Shown in pieces: positions 17,100 through 28,869 of a DNA stretch of 64,000 bases. The stretch is from Udeniomyces pyricola. Taxonomy: Eukaryota; Basidiomycota; Tremellomycetes; Cystofilobasidiales; Mrakiaceae. The stretch is taken from the NCBI GenBank assembly GCA_039545295.1, contig BCIK01000007.1:689835-753834 (forward strand), read 5' to 3'. The notes beneath the pieces are model-generated. The model was not told where the DNA came from. It worked only from the letters and a program-made list of their open reading frames with translations, and ran no database searches. Numbering within the stretch: position 1 is the stretch's first letter; each line of letters starts with the position of its first letter. A program made the position numbers and the translations under genes.

Positions 17100-17481
17100 G
17101 TTGGCGTGAGAAGGTGAAGTGTTGAGGATGTGAGAGAAGTCGAAGGTGGGTCGTTTGAAGATTGAGGTGTTGGTGGAGGGACAGGGTGGATTGATGATGC
17201 TGTGAGTTGGACGGGGCGAAGGGGTCGTTTGTTCATGAGATCTGTTCGATCTGTTCTTTGTCTGTTCGTTTGGTTTCCCTCGCGCGCGCGTGTTCGTTAA
17301 TTCGTTCTTGCGTACGGTTAAACATGTAGATCAATCAGACTGCACAACTGTACACTATATAAATTGACAGCTACTTCAACGTCTTACATATCTACCCTAC
17401 GCGCTCTTTGGCTCCCCCCCCCCCCCCATCATTCATCCGACCCGAATCGTGACTCCCCAGTAACCGGCCTCTTCCATCCCC
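17100..17481. promoter_or_regulatory. Shared divergent promoter region PRP5/TFB1
   Basis: The start codons of PRP5 (minus) and TFB1 (plus) lie 382 bases apart and transcribe away from each other, so both promoters must fit here. The stretch holds a CG-dinucleotide-rich patch near 17280 and a poly-C run near 17410. No specific factor site is claimed. Confidence 0.55.
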
Positions 17482-20400
17482 ATGGCCGACCGATCCGCTG
17501 CTGCCTCGTACAAGAAAGAAAAGGGCGTCCTCACCGTCGCGGGTGGCAAGGTCACCTGGAAGCCCAACGCCAGACCAGGAGGCCTCATCGAGGAAAGTCT
17601 CGACCTCATCAACGGTACGTCGCCTTGACCCGATTAGTGACGCCTGCCGGACCTTGATCATCCGGAGCAGTACCCATGCCTCTTCACACAGCACACGTAT
17701 AGGTTCACTATGCACGAGTATATCGACATGTGTTTCTCCTTTCCAACAGTCAAGTCGCGTCGAGTGGGACCAACTTGCAGCTTGATTCAGCCCCTGCTCG
17801 CGATGACGTCCTATACGATGCTATTTCCTCTCACCTTCTGTCTACTATCCCTGACGCCGTAAATTGCGCCCTGTTCGTTTCCGTATCCTCCCCCCCCCCN
17901 CCCCCCCCCCCCCCCCNTCTAGGTTTGTTCTCATCTCCTCCCGCGACGGGCAAGTACAACCTCAAGATCACCTTTTATGCCCCCTCCATTTACGTCGCGA
18001 CTCCTCCGACCTTTACCTTCATCAATCCACCCACGGCCCCCGCCGATGCGACCGACTTCAAGAACATCCTCGCCTCGATAGCAGCCAAGAACAAAGCAAC
18101 CCAATCTCAATCGCCCTCGGCCGTCCCTTCGGGAGCTGTGACCCCGAAGCCTCTGTCGACAGCCTCGGCGGCACCTTCGCCCCTCTCCGTCGCGTCCAGC
18201 GCAAAGGGCAAAGAGCGGGCCATCCCTGATGCTGTTATCAACGCTGTGGCATCGAGCTCTAACCCAGTCACCAGCTCAACAGGGGCAGCATCTCCTACTC
18301 CTGCTCTTGGCGGAACGCCAGCGGTAGCAAGAGGGCCACCCGAGAAGAATGTGTTGACTGACTGGGACCTCCACAAGCGAGTCCTGGTGAAGAACCCTCA
18401 ATTGGCCTCACTTCACTACGAACTCGTCCAAGCCGGCCAATTGTCAGATGCAGAGTTTTGGGGAGGCCGAGAGGTGCGTATCTATGCATTTGTTCGCTGT
18501 GAATTGTAACATCACTTTCTATCCCATCACAGACGCTAATCACATACATATTGGATTTGCCTCGGGGCCTCTATCAGCTCATGCTCCTGTCCGAAGCTGC
18601 TTCGTCGTCCCAGTCAGCAGGTCGATCGTCTCAGCTCATCGACGATCGATGGTCCTCAAAGGGCAAGGGCAAAGGCAAAGATGGAGCGGGAGATAAGGGA
18701 GGAGGAGGCGCTGGTACCATCTCGCTTACGCCCGACCTTATTCGGGACATCTTTGATGAATTCCCAGAAGTTCAGCAAGCCTACGTCGAGAACGTCCCCA
18801 CGGTCAGTCTACAATCCCAACTCAGGCTATGAGATAGGACGTCATGGTTCTTGGGAACTTTCTGTCCATATCAGTCATGTCCATTTGGAAGTGAAATAAT
18901 AATAATAATAAAATCCCCTCTTGTCAGGTCGTCAACGAGACGGATTTCTGGTCGCGCTACTTCAACTCACGGTTGTGGGAACGGCATCGTGCATCAGTCC
19001 GAAGCTCTAAGCAGGGTACGGCTAAAGCGGACGACATGTTTGACAAGTACCTCGAGGCGCCCGACGACGGTGCGTTCTTAAATCTTCTTTCCTCCTCCCA
19101 TTTTCTGGGTTGTCGAACCGGAGACAAGCATGTTTCGGACCATACTTCAGAATCTGACCAACATGATTCTTTTTTTTATGATGACATGCGTGCATGTATA
19201 CATGCAGACCTTGTCCCAAGGCACGATCCTGGATCAGTCGTCAATCGCTTTTTGGATCTGGCTGCAACCGAAGAGGACCACAACGAGGTACGGTTTATTA
19301 TACCTCCTCACAATGCTTAGTTTTCTATCCCTCCATCAACTTGATCGTCCGAACTGCTTTTTTTTGTTTTGTTTTCTTTTTTGTAAATTTTCATGACGTC
19401 CGTTCTGATTTGGTATTCTTTTCCTTCTTTAAAAGACGGGCAACACGAAAGACGTCACCATGCAAGCGGGCAAACAACGTTCTTCCCTCCCCCTCATGCG
19501 TCGATTCAACGAACACTCCGAGAAGCTCCTTCGCTCTTACACCGATGCCGGTCTAGACACGGAATCCGATCGCTTCGCCTCTGCTGGCGGTGCGACTGGA
19601 GATCCATTGGTGTCGGACGGGCCTCACAAGCGAGCTAAGACGGAGCGCGCTCGAGACGAACTCCGACGGGCCGAACTTGACTTTGAGGATTTGCATGCTT
19701 CTCAAGGCGCCAAAGAGATCCCACTCGACATGGAAATGCAAGATCGACAAAAGTACTTTGAAGGAAGGAGTGGAGGGGGCGACGCGTCGAGTAGTAGTGT
19801 CGTCAGGCGAGATCAGGAGGTCCGTTTCCATTCAGCGTCAGGCGTATTGACTCAGGCAAAGGCTGCTTGGTACAGTCTCACTGACATGTCTCTTGTGTTC
19901 TTCTTGTCCTTGTGCCTTTGAACGCTGATGGTTGGTGCGGGTTTGAGTAGGAGATTGACGCCATCATCATTGACACTCGAGCGAGCTTCTCTGGGTGGAA
20001 ACCGACGCTCGAAACAGTACGTCGTTTTCGTATTCTTCTTTCAACTCACATTGGATCCTCAAGCGCCAGACCAAGTTCGAAAAAGAGGAAGGCATTGACT
20101 CTGACACGATTGGTGGTTTCTTCTCTCCTTTTATTTCTGTTAGCTTCGATTGGAGAAGAAAGCGGCGGAAGAAGCGATGCTCGGACTGACCCAATCCGTC
20201 AAAGCTCGGGTCGATGCAAAATCTAATCGAGGTACGTCTTGGTCGCTCTTCCGTCTTCTGTATCGTTTGTCAAAACAAGAGGAGACATTCGAGGAGATTC
20301 CACTCATTCCCACTCTGTTATTTTCTTGACGTCGTTTGACTTTCCTCTATCTCACTTTTGAGCTGATCGAACTCCACTTATGCACCCCCCCCCCTTTCCC

Positions 20401-21111
20401 TCCCCTTCTTTCCCCTTCTCATAACTCTTATCACTCCACATTCACATATCTACACTCACAGACGACATCCCATCTGACATTCTCAAACAAATGGTTTCCT
20501 GCCATACGGCCGCGTGCGAGTTCCTCCGTCAATTCTGGCAAGCCATCCTCCCACCTCCCGCTACCTCGTCGTCGTCTCATCAAATGACAGCGGGCAGCTC
20601 GAGTACACCGGCGGAGAAAGCGGCGAAAGTGGAGAAAATGGTCAAGTATTTGGTTGGGACGGGGAAGAAAGTGGAGACGGTCGTGGTGAATGCAAAGGAG
20701 AGAGGCGCAGATGGAACAAAAGTCGAAACTGTACGTCTGGGGGAAAAGGAAGGCTCCCAAAGGGGTTTTTTTTTTCTTTCTCTTTCACTTTTTCTTTGGC
20801 ATGGTTTGGTTTGGTTGGGATAGTGTGATGAAAGACATGGACGGTGTCAGAAGAAAAGAAAAAGACATTCATCATGATGGAAGGATCAGATCGGATTTCA
20901 AGTTTCCCTTTTTTTTCGTTTTTTTTTTGCTTGGTTAGGAATCCGTTTCGATTTGACCCCCTTGACTCTGACACTTTCTTGTTTTTCTTTGGTTTACTTT
21001 TTTCTACCCTTTCTTTCGGGCGGGGGGAGATAGGCGTTGAGAACAACGCTAGATTCGGTCGACAAAGCCCTGCATTTCTATCATTCCCGACGGAGCGCCG
21101 GTGGGAAATGA
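17482..21111 (+). CDS. TFB1: TFIIH core subunit Tfb1/p62 (GTF2H1)
   Basis: Structural subunit of the general transcription and nucleotide-excision-repair factor TFIIH in the nucleus. The start at 17482 gives MADRSAAASYKKEKGVLTVA and a PH domain (about residues 10-105) with GGKVTWKP, LFSSPPATGKYNLKITF and the TFTF strand. Exon 1 ends at 17614 and exon 2 begins at 17923; the intron between holds a poly-C tract with unread bases, and phase and sense are restored across it. A Ser/Ala-rich linker leads to the first BSD domain (LTDWDLHKRVLVKNPQ, LVQAGQLSDAEFWGGRE) and the second (LIRDIFDEFPEVQQAY, ETDFWSRYFNSRLWERHR). Then come FLDLAATEEDHNE, DGPHKRAKTERA and a C-terminal helical region ending DSVDKALHFYHSRRSAGGK. 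About ten exons. Family call firm. Confidence 0.93.
17890..17917. other. Poly-C tract with two N in the first TFB1 intron
   Basis: A C run broken by N at 17900 and 17917, just before the TCTAG acceptor. It looks like a homopolymer the assembly could not resolve; its length is unknown. It does not touch coding sequence. Confidence 0.85.
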
Positions 21112-21873
21112 GGAGAGGGGTGGAATACAGGATGTGGAAGAGGAGAAGAAGGATAAGAAGATGTACGAAAGGTGGGAGGTGATTTGGGTGGTGTGAATAG
21201 TGGACGGATGGACGAAAATCACCATGGGTGATGATCACTTAGTTGCAGGGGGTAGGTCGTGAAGGTCCGATCCACTTACTTACTTACTTAGGCTATCATT
21301 ACATCAAAGACGATTAGAGGAGATGTTATATTGTTTGATTGGCTTTTCTCTTTTGTGCTTCTTGTTTTTCTCTTTTCTTCTTGCATGAATCGAAACTTTC
21401 GTTTAGTTCAGTCTTGGTTCGTTCTGCAAGTTCAGTCCGCCTTTTTTTTTCTTCTCTTTTCTTTCTTCCTGTGACTTATAAAGACTCGGAAAGCTCTGAT
21501 ACCCAAGTCGATGCCAGATACGATGCGATCACGGGTGAGTACCCAACAGACTTGATATCCATCACAAGGCCGTAGGTGCTCAGGTTGGGCATGGTGAACT
21601 ACGCGAGACGGATGATTCAAGAGCTCCGAGAAGAAAAAGAAGAAAAATAGAAGAGAATAAAAAACAAAAATAAAAAAAAAACACGTCGATTTCCCATCTC
21701 ATATCAAGCCATCTTCTTCATCATCATCATCAATCGACCACATCAACGTCTTCATGCCTAATTTCTGTTTTTTTTCTAACCGACCCTAACCCCATCTTCT
21801 TCCCTCTCCACATCTCCCCACTGACCCAGTCTTCGGCCTCATCATTCATACACGTCACAACCGAATCCATCCA
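21112..21873. other. Intergenic region between convergent TFB1 and a small membrane-protein gene
   Basis: T-rich spacer that should hold the TFB1 3' end. It contains a short tandem ACTT run near 21279 and several T and A runs. No convincing exon was seen. Confidence 0.5.
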
Positions 21874-22206
21874 TCACAACCTCTTCCATCCCCTCTCCAA
21901 CCTCCACTCCTCCACTTTCTCCTTAACGCTCCTCGGTCCACCCATCGCCCAAACCGCCGCTCCACCTCCCCCAACAATCAACGCGAAGCACACAAAGTAC
22001 CAGAACGAAGAGCTACTAAAGGAGGAGGAGGAAGGGTCGGATTTAGAAGGGGTCTTTGGAGGCGAGGAGATGGGGTCATGATCATCGTCAGTGGGAGAGT
22101 CCGGAGAGGAATCGTCCTGGATTTGATCCGTAGCCGGGGAGAGGAGAAGGGGATGGGGGAAAGACAGCAGAGGCGATGATGATGCAAGTGGAACAAAAGA
22201 GGTCAT
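21874..22206 (-). CDS. Small single-pass membrane protein, unknown function
   Basis: An intronless reading frame of 110 residues. The first 65 are Ser/Pro/Asp-rich and probably disordered (DSSPDSPTDDDHDPISSPPK). Then comes one clear membrane span, FWYFVCFALIVGGGGAAVWA, and a basic cytosolic-type tail ending KEKVEEWRLERGWKRL. This plan resembles tail-anchored or single-pass adaptor proteins. It lies only 41 bases downstream of the cyclophilin B stop on the same strand. I recognise no family. Support is the membrane span and the clean start; a chance frame is still possible. Confidence 0.5.
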   Translation of the reverse strand: MTSFVPLASSSPLLSFPHPLLLSPATDQIQDDSSPDSPTDDDHDPISSPPKTPSKSDPSSSSFSSSSFWYFVCFALIVGGGGAAVWAMGGPRSVKEKVEEWRLERGWKRL

Positions 22207-22247
22207 GTTAGGACATACGGTTTTTTATTTTAATTTTTAAGGGGGTT

Positions 22248-22550
22248 TTAAAGCTCTTCTCGAAGGGGGACTTCGTTGCCGTTCTCATCAATCACCTTCT
22301 CGACCGGGAGCTAAAATACCAATCATCACACACGAGTAGAAGGAGAAGAGGCGAATTGAATAAAAAGGGGGAGGGGGGGAGGAGAGAAAGGGAGCTGATT
22401 AGTTGAAGGACAGGAAGGGAAGATGGGCAAGCAAGGTATAACGACGTTGACGATAGAAAAGAAGAAACCAAGTTTACCTCTCCGGAGTTGGCGATGGTGA
22501 CGGCTTCTTTAGGCCTTTTGGTCGAACGCAAACAGGGGGAGCGAGATTCC

Positions 22551-22583
<33 letters not shown>

Positions 22584-23705
22584 GTCGAGCGAGGAGTCAG
22601 AGGTTTTTCTTGGTTTTTTTCTTTTGTCTTTGGCCATCCACCCCCCAGGATGCAGATACCATCGAAGAAGAGGAAAATTGACGAGAAATTGACTTACTTG
22701 TCTCGCGAACCCTTGGGGACACTCTCCATGTACTTGACGTGCTCGAGTCCCTCGATGACCTTGCCAAAGACGACGTGCTTGCCATCGAGCCACGAGGTCA
22801 CGATGGTGCAGATGAAGAATTGGGAGCCGTTGGTGTCACGACCAGAGTTGGCCATCGAAAGCGTCTGTGTCAAAAAAGGGAGACCATCCAAAGAGGAGAG
22901 GTAAATTAAGCGCAAGATGAGCTTCAATTGTCCGCGGTTTTGTAACACCCGGAACAAGCAGGGCGATGACAGGAAACGATATATATATAGATAAACGATA
23001 GGGCGTAGAACTGACACCAAGACCGGTGTGCTTGAGCTTGAAGTTCTCATCGGGGAACTTGGCGCCATAGATACTCTTGCCTCCCGTGCCGTCGCCTCGG
23101 GTGAAGTCACCACCTTGAATCATAAAGTTGGAGATGATGCGGTGGAAGGAAGAACCCTTGTAGCCGAAGCCGAGCTCGGTTCCATCGGCCGTCTTGCCAG
23201 TCGCGAGCGCACGGAAGTTTTCGACCGTCTTGGGAACGGTTCCACCTATGATGCAAGAGAAAGAGAGGTTGAGAGAAACCAGGAAGCAGAGTAAAGGACA
23301 AAGGAACCAAGGGATTGTCAGGAAACCGGTCGAGCCAAGAGACAGAGTGATTGGGTTGGACGAGCAAGATGACAAGCGGGTGGGCGAAAACGATGGGAGG
23401 CTTGCTCACCATAGAGACCCATGACGACCCTTCCGACGGGCCGGCCTCCGTGCTCAATGTCGAAGAAGACCTCTGTGGGGTTGGGCAAGAACGGAAAGAG
23501 GATAGGGGAGCGGAAGGGACAAGAGAGCAGAAGAGATGGGTGGGATGAGCTTGGGTAGATTGGTGAAGGTAAAGGTTCAAGGTTGTCGTTGGTTGAGGAA
23601 CTTGCTGTGGGTGATTTTGGGACCCTTGACGGCCTCGGTGGATTGGGAGAGGTAAAGGACGGAGAGGAAGAGTACGAGGACGAGAGCGAGGATGTTGCGA
23701 AGCAT
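22248..23705 (-). CDS. cypB: ER-lumenal peptidyl-prolyl isomerase, cyclophilin B type
   Basis: Prolyl cis-trans isomerase assisting folding of secretory proteins in the ER. Six exons fit exactly in phase to 219 residues: 23606-23705, 23410-23472, 23245-23016, 22864-22698, 22514-22478 and 22310-22248. Residues 1 to about 25 are a signal peptide ([20 protein letters not shown]). The catalytic domain shows [48 protein letters not shown] with the catalytic Arg and the F/M/Q of the active site, [17 protein letters not shown] and [15 protein letters not shown]. The protein ends in REEL, a KDEL-like ER-retrieval signal. The first intron needs a GC donor (GCAAGT) to keep frame. A 30-base poly-A run sits in another intron. 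Divergent from the CASP gene; assignment is firm. Confidence 0.95.
22552..22581. repeat. Poly-A tract (30 A on the + strand) in a cyclophilin intron
   Basis: A homopolymer in the intron between the exon ending at 22698 and the exon starting at 22514; on the coding strand it is poly-T, close to the acceptor, where it may serve as a polypyrimidine tract. Confidence 0.85.
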
Positions 23706-24035
23706 GTTGTTGAGGCAGATCCGAGGTGGGTGTCGATGAGGGCGAAGGAGAACGAGATGCAATATGGATATGCAACTTGGCCGCCAAACCCACAGTGATC
23801 GTATGTGATGATTATATGATGATTATGCAACAGCTAAGAGCTTCCCGCCAAGTCATAAACAAAAGCAAGCGCCTATAAGCGCAAATAAGCCAGTACAAGC
23901 AAGCCAGCCACAGCTCCAGCCAGCTTACATACAGTACAGCCATATCACGTAGACATCCCCCCCCCCACCCACCCATCTATCTATCCATCCATCCATCCAT
24001 CCATCCATCACCGACACCCTCATCCTCTCAAAACC
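23706..24035. promoter_or_regulatory. Shared divergent promoter region cyclophilin B / CASP
   Basis: The two start codons are 330 bases apart and diverge. The stretch holds a tandem CCAT/CTAT tetranucleotide run near 23970-24008 and a poly-C run just before it, both upstream of the CASP start. Confidence 0.5.
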
Positions 24036-27000
24036 ATGGCTGATTTCTCAACTGCCTTGGCAACATGGAAAGGTGCCGTCCACCCCATCACCATACCTTT
24101 TGGTCCTTCTCGAGCTTCTCCACTCTAACATTGACATCTCTTTTCTGTCTCTTCCCACCAATACCCGGCCATTCAGACATCAACCTCACTCAGCTCCAGA
24201 GCTCTCTCGATGCGACCGCGCTCGAACTCGTCGAGAACCAAAAGGAGAACATGGTCGGTCGAAAGAAGCTGGCCGAACAAACTCGAGGTGAGCTATCCCT
24301 GTTCCCCCTTGGGCTCTTCCTTCTTCACCCTTCGTCGTCCCACGCCTGCCTCGTCATCGTCGGCAAATCGACATTCTGTTTCAACACCATGGCATCGCAC
24401 CAACAGCCTCGTCCCATCAAGACAGCACAAAACATGACAACATGAAACGAGTGGCATGTGGGCGGGCACGTTTCCTCTTGGTCGTCGTTGGTTCTTGTCC
24501 CGCAGCCCCTTGCCCGTGTCGCGTTCTACTCTCTCGCTCTTCCTCTCTTCCCACACGCCATGCCGTGTTCCAGACCTAGATTACTCATGCTTCCTCCTCA
24601 TGGCGTATAATACACCCTCTTCTCAGAATTCAAGAAGATTCCCGACGAATCCAAGCTGGACGCCATCAAGTCCCTTCTCAAGGCGTACCAAGCCGAGATT
24701 GATTCCCTCACTCGTCGCTCAAAGGTCTCCGAGTCGGCCTTTCTCAACGCGTACAAGCTTCTGGCAGAAGCTCCGGACCCTTACCCTATCTTGGATGCCG
24801 CAGTCGTACGTTTTACTGTTCTGTACTCCTACCCGCGCAACGATCAGGGCGTAAGAAATGGTCTCACAGACATGTGATCCCTTCATCTCGACGTTTGACC
24901 GTTCGACTCTCCCCTGCTCCCCCCCCCCCCTCATCCTACTTTCACAGGATCAAACCATGAAAGTCGCGGAGGCTAAGGTGCTGGAAAGCGAACTCGTTCG
25001 ACTCCGTGAAGAAAACGCAGATCTTAAGAAGCAAGTCGGGCAGGTGGCCAAGGAAGAGGAGAAGCGAAAGAAGGCTGAGGCCAAGATCGAGAGTCTTGAG
25101 GAGAAGGTTCGTTGATCCTCTCTTCCCATCTTGTGGTTCCTTTGCGTTCTTTCTAGTTGTCATCTCGCGGCACGGCAATGTCTTCACCGGACGGAGAAGC
25201 TGACGACAAGAGAGTGACCTGAATCAATTTTTATGTTCAGATGGAGGAGCTCATTCAGGAACGCGTCACTCACAAGGAGAATGAACTCAACGCGACTTAC
25301 GACGAGCGTATGAGGAACTACGAGGAACGGTTCGTTCATTGCTTCTTCTCTCCATGTTAAACTACAACTGCCGAGAAAAGGCTGTTCTCATCATTCTGTC
25401 TTGGAATTCCTTTCCACAATCGTAGAGAAAAAGATTTGTCTAACCAGGTCTCCACCGTCAAGGACCAACTACGGGATCTCCGAACCTCGAGCGATAGCAA
25501 CCAGGCTAGACTGATGGACGCCTCGCAACGGGCCGACGTAGAGGTCGTCGCCCAGCTTGGTGAGCTTGATATGGTCGTCGCAGATCTTGAGCGGGCCAAC
25601 GGGAGAGTCGCGGTGGTCGAGAGACGAAACGTGAGTGATGACGAGATGGATGAGACAAGGCTCCAAAGTACGGTCGTTCCTGGTTGGTCCTGATTGCTTT
25701 TCTTTGCGGAATTGTATCGTCATGGTCCTACGGTTTGAGATGAATTAGGAGATGCTCCGAGCCGAGATCGAAAGCGTCAAGTCGGGCTCGCAATACGTCG
25801 ACCGGTTCGTACTTCGGTCCTGTTATTCTCTTGATGTCGTGTCATGTTGACCCTCGACTTATCCTCGTCAACCTATTCCTGGATGGCTACGTTATATCTT
25901 CCCTCTCCTTTCCTCCTCCTCCTCAGCGTCAAGCATCTCGAACTCCAGATTACCGACCTCGAATCCGAAGCCGCTCGTCTCCTCAAGACGCTCGACGACG
26001 AGAAGCGGACCAACACCCGCGAGGCCGACGAAGCGGTCAAGCGATTCGAGGAGTTTGAGCGCGAGCTGACCAGTAAGGACGCGGAGATTGAGCAGTTGAG
26101 AGGCAAAGCAAGGCAGTACGTTGACTACGATGATTTGAAGAGGGAGTTGGAGATCATGAAGGTGAGTTTGAGATACGCTTGATAGCTCGGTTCACCGGAT
26201 GTGTCCCTCCCCCCCTCCTCCCCTCCCCCCTCTGTTTGGTGTATTGTTTGCTTTGACCGGCATGGCCCAGGTGAGGGTGAGATTTCTATGATGTATATCT
26301 GACGTTGTTTTGGGCATTTATCCTCCCTTCTCCCCTATTTGCACGCGCCCGATGCTCTTCGTGCTTGTGGTACGCATTTATCAGTTCGTCGAATTTGGCA
26401 ACGAGGATTTCTCCGAAAACGTTCACTTGCCCGACCCAAACGCCTCGAAAGCCAACAAACAAATCCATCAATCCCTCGAGAGCCTTCTGACCGTCAAGAA
26501 CAAGAAGATCACGGAAGAGATGACGCGCATGCGGGTGGCGCACGAAACGTTGGTTGCGAGTTCGACGACGGTCGCTGAGCAACTCAAGGAGACGACGGTC
26601 GAGTTGGAGAAGCAGAAGACACTGAACGAGAAGTTGGAAAATGACTTGTTGATGGTCAACACGAAGAGGGGAGCCGTGGGACCCAGTAGCGCCAAGGGGT
26701 CAAGCGGAGGGAAAGAGAAAGGGGCCAGTGGAAACGGGTCTGGTGCGAGTGGACCTGGTGCAATTGTTGGACCGGCAGGCGCAGTCAATGGTGGTCTGGC
26801 AGGATTGGATCTTGGACAGTCCGGAGAAAAAGGCCAATCCGTGAGTCATCACTGATATATCAGCTGATAGCTCGTTGGCTGGTTACCATCGACTCGGCAT
26901 TAGTTGATTGCTGACTTGGAACATGTCCGATCTTTTTTAAATCCCTTCTCGTCCCTTATCACTTCCCTGATGGATGATATGTTCCAGGCTAGCGGTCGAT

Positions 27001-28210
27001 CTTCCCCAACACCTTTTGGGCCGCCTCAACCTGACAACTCTATCCTTCCTATCGTGACTTCCCAGCGAGATCGGTTCCGAGCCCGAAATGCAGAACTGGA
27101 AGAAGTTCGTCCAAAATCTTTTCCCCTCTTCTTTCTCTCTCTCTCGTGCATTCGATCTGACGGTTGGAACGAATCATGAGTATCCACTGATTTATTTGAT
27201 GGTTTGATCTGGACTGACATTCACCATTGTAACCCCTCCTCCCTCCCCCCCCCCTTTCCTCCGTCGCTTTGGCTTATCAGGAGCTCCGCAAGCAATTCGA
27301 ATCTCTATCCGATCTTCGAACGGAGATAAAATCCCTCCAAGCCGATAACCTTAAGCTGTACGAGAAGGTGCGCTATGTGGGGTCGTACAACCCAGCTTCG
27401 TCGGCGGGAGGCGGAATCAACGCGTTGGCGGGACCGTCTTCGGGCTCGTCAAGTTTCTTGGGTGGAGGAGGAGGTGGGAACGGTAGTGGAAATGGTGGTG
27501 GCCTGGGAAGCGTTGGATTGAGAGGAGGCGCTGGAGAGGATGGAATGGGGAGGTACAAGGATAAGTACGATGAGAGCTTGAATCCGTTTGAGAAGTTCAA
27601 AGGGAGGGTGAGTGTTTCTCTTTTCTCCTTCTCCTTCTTTACGTGGTTGACGTCGGCTATTCTTGGTGGTGCTGCTGCCTATGGTCTAGGGCGTGGAGAC
27701 GCGGTTCTGTGTGAAGATTGATAGACAGATGAGGCAAGGGATGGGCAGATTTTTGTCCCTCTGAATTTAATCACTAATCGATCTACCATGTGTGCCTTTC
27801 TTTTTCGCGCCCCCTCTTGTTCCTCTGATATCATTCTCAGGAAGCCGAGAGAGCGATTCAAGCCTTGAATCCCATCGAACGAGCCGTCTTTGCGCTCTGT
27901 CGAGCCATCATGGGTAACCGAAGGGCGAGATCTCTCTTCGTCGTACGTTCTCATCTCTTCTTCTTCTTCCTATTCCGCCCTTTCATCTGGTATCTGTTCT
28001 TTCATACCCATCTCTTCTTGAAATCCCGGCTTGATACGTGGACCGCGCTGATATCCCTCGTCTCCATCTTTCATTTTTTTATTTTTTTTTTGCATATAGC
28101 TTTACGCAGCCTCGCTTCACGGCCTCGTCCTGATCTCTCTCTGGAGTTCCCTCTTCTTTTCGGTCGGGAAAGATGGGGGTATCTCAAGCCCGATCCGACC
28201 TCAGATTTGA
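24036..28210 (+). CDS. COY1: Golgi coiled-coil membrane protein CASP/Coy1
   Basis: Golgi-resident golgin-like protein of the CUX1-CASP family, acting in retrograde intra-Golgi traffic. The start at 24036 gives MADFSTALATWKDINLTQLQ after the first intron, the usual N-terminus. Conserved blocks include KKIPDESKLDAIKSLLKAYQ and LTRRSKVSESAFLNAYKLLA. A long coiled coil follows through several exons (LESELVRLREENADLKKQV; ADEAVKRFEEFERELTSKDA; ELEIMKFVEFGNEDF). A Gly/Ser/Ala-rich linker leads to the CASP C-terminal domain: ILPIVTSQRDRFRARNAELE, SLQADNLKLYEKVRYVGSYN, RYKDKYDESLNPFEKFKGRE and NPIERAVFALCRAIMGNRRA. One membrane span (LHGLVLISLWSSLFFSV) anchors the tail, and translation stops at 28208-28210. 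About 14 exons. Confident. Confidence 0.93.
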
Positions 28211-28869
28211 GCGTAGGAAGGTTCTTGGGTCATGAATCAATCGGATAGGAAACGTTTCATCACATCATCAAGGGGAAAAGGAGATGAGGGCAACCAAGGA
28301 GGCATATAGCGAGGCCAGCCAACTAGCTTGTAGTGTTTGTGGGGGGAGGGGGAGGAATGTGTGGACTATATTTGATTGTAAAATAATCGACCAAGATGCG
28401 GCGATGGGTGTCTACTAGCTGCTTATCGGTGTGAGGATGTGATTGCTGTATGACTCACCAACAGAGATGAGAAGAGTGTATATGTGGATGTGGATGCACA
28501 TATATGATTTGGCGACTCGTGGAAGACTCGATGTTATATATGCATATATGCATATATGCATATATGCATATATACATATATACATATATACATATATACA
28601 TATATACATATATACATATATACAATACACGTATATACAATACACGTATATACAATACACGTATATACAATACACATATATACAATATACATGATGCTTC
28701 ATGATAATGTTCTATCGTGACTCGACTGGAGTGATCAAAGCATCTCACTCTCGACTGGCTGATCGATCACTTGCTCTCTCTGACTTGTCCAAATCCCAAC
28801 GCCAACCTTCCCCTTCCCCTTGCCACCCACTTTCCCTTTCCTTTCCTTTCCTTTCCTTTCTCTCCCCCA
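28211..28869. other. Intergenic region with microsatellite block
   Basis: The spacer between CASP and the IleRS gene. The left half is ordinary, the middle holds the AT repeat block listed separately, and the right end holds pyrimidine-rich TTTCC repeats just ahead of the IleRS start, as in many fungal promoters. Confidence 0.6.
28535..28690. repeat. Composite AT-rich tandem repeat
   Basis: Three adjoining blocks are visible: about four copies of ATATATGC, about seven copies of ATATATAC, then about four copies of the 15-base unit TACAATACACGTATA. The last copy has lost the CG (acacata). Each block differs from its neighbour by one or a few bases, suggesting stepwise expansion. Confidence 0.9.

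Noticed and set aside
17730..17922. Coding sense upstream of the TFB1 PH strand (SGTNLQLDSAPARDD)
   Set aside because: The exon 1 donor at 17615 and acceptor at 17922 join the PH domain perfectly, so this stretch is intron.
28443..28702. Frames reading Tyr-Ile-Cys repeats
   Set aside because: Simple translation of the AT microsatellite; no gene.
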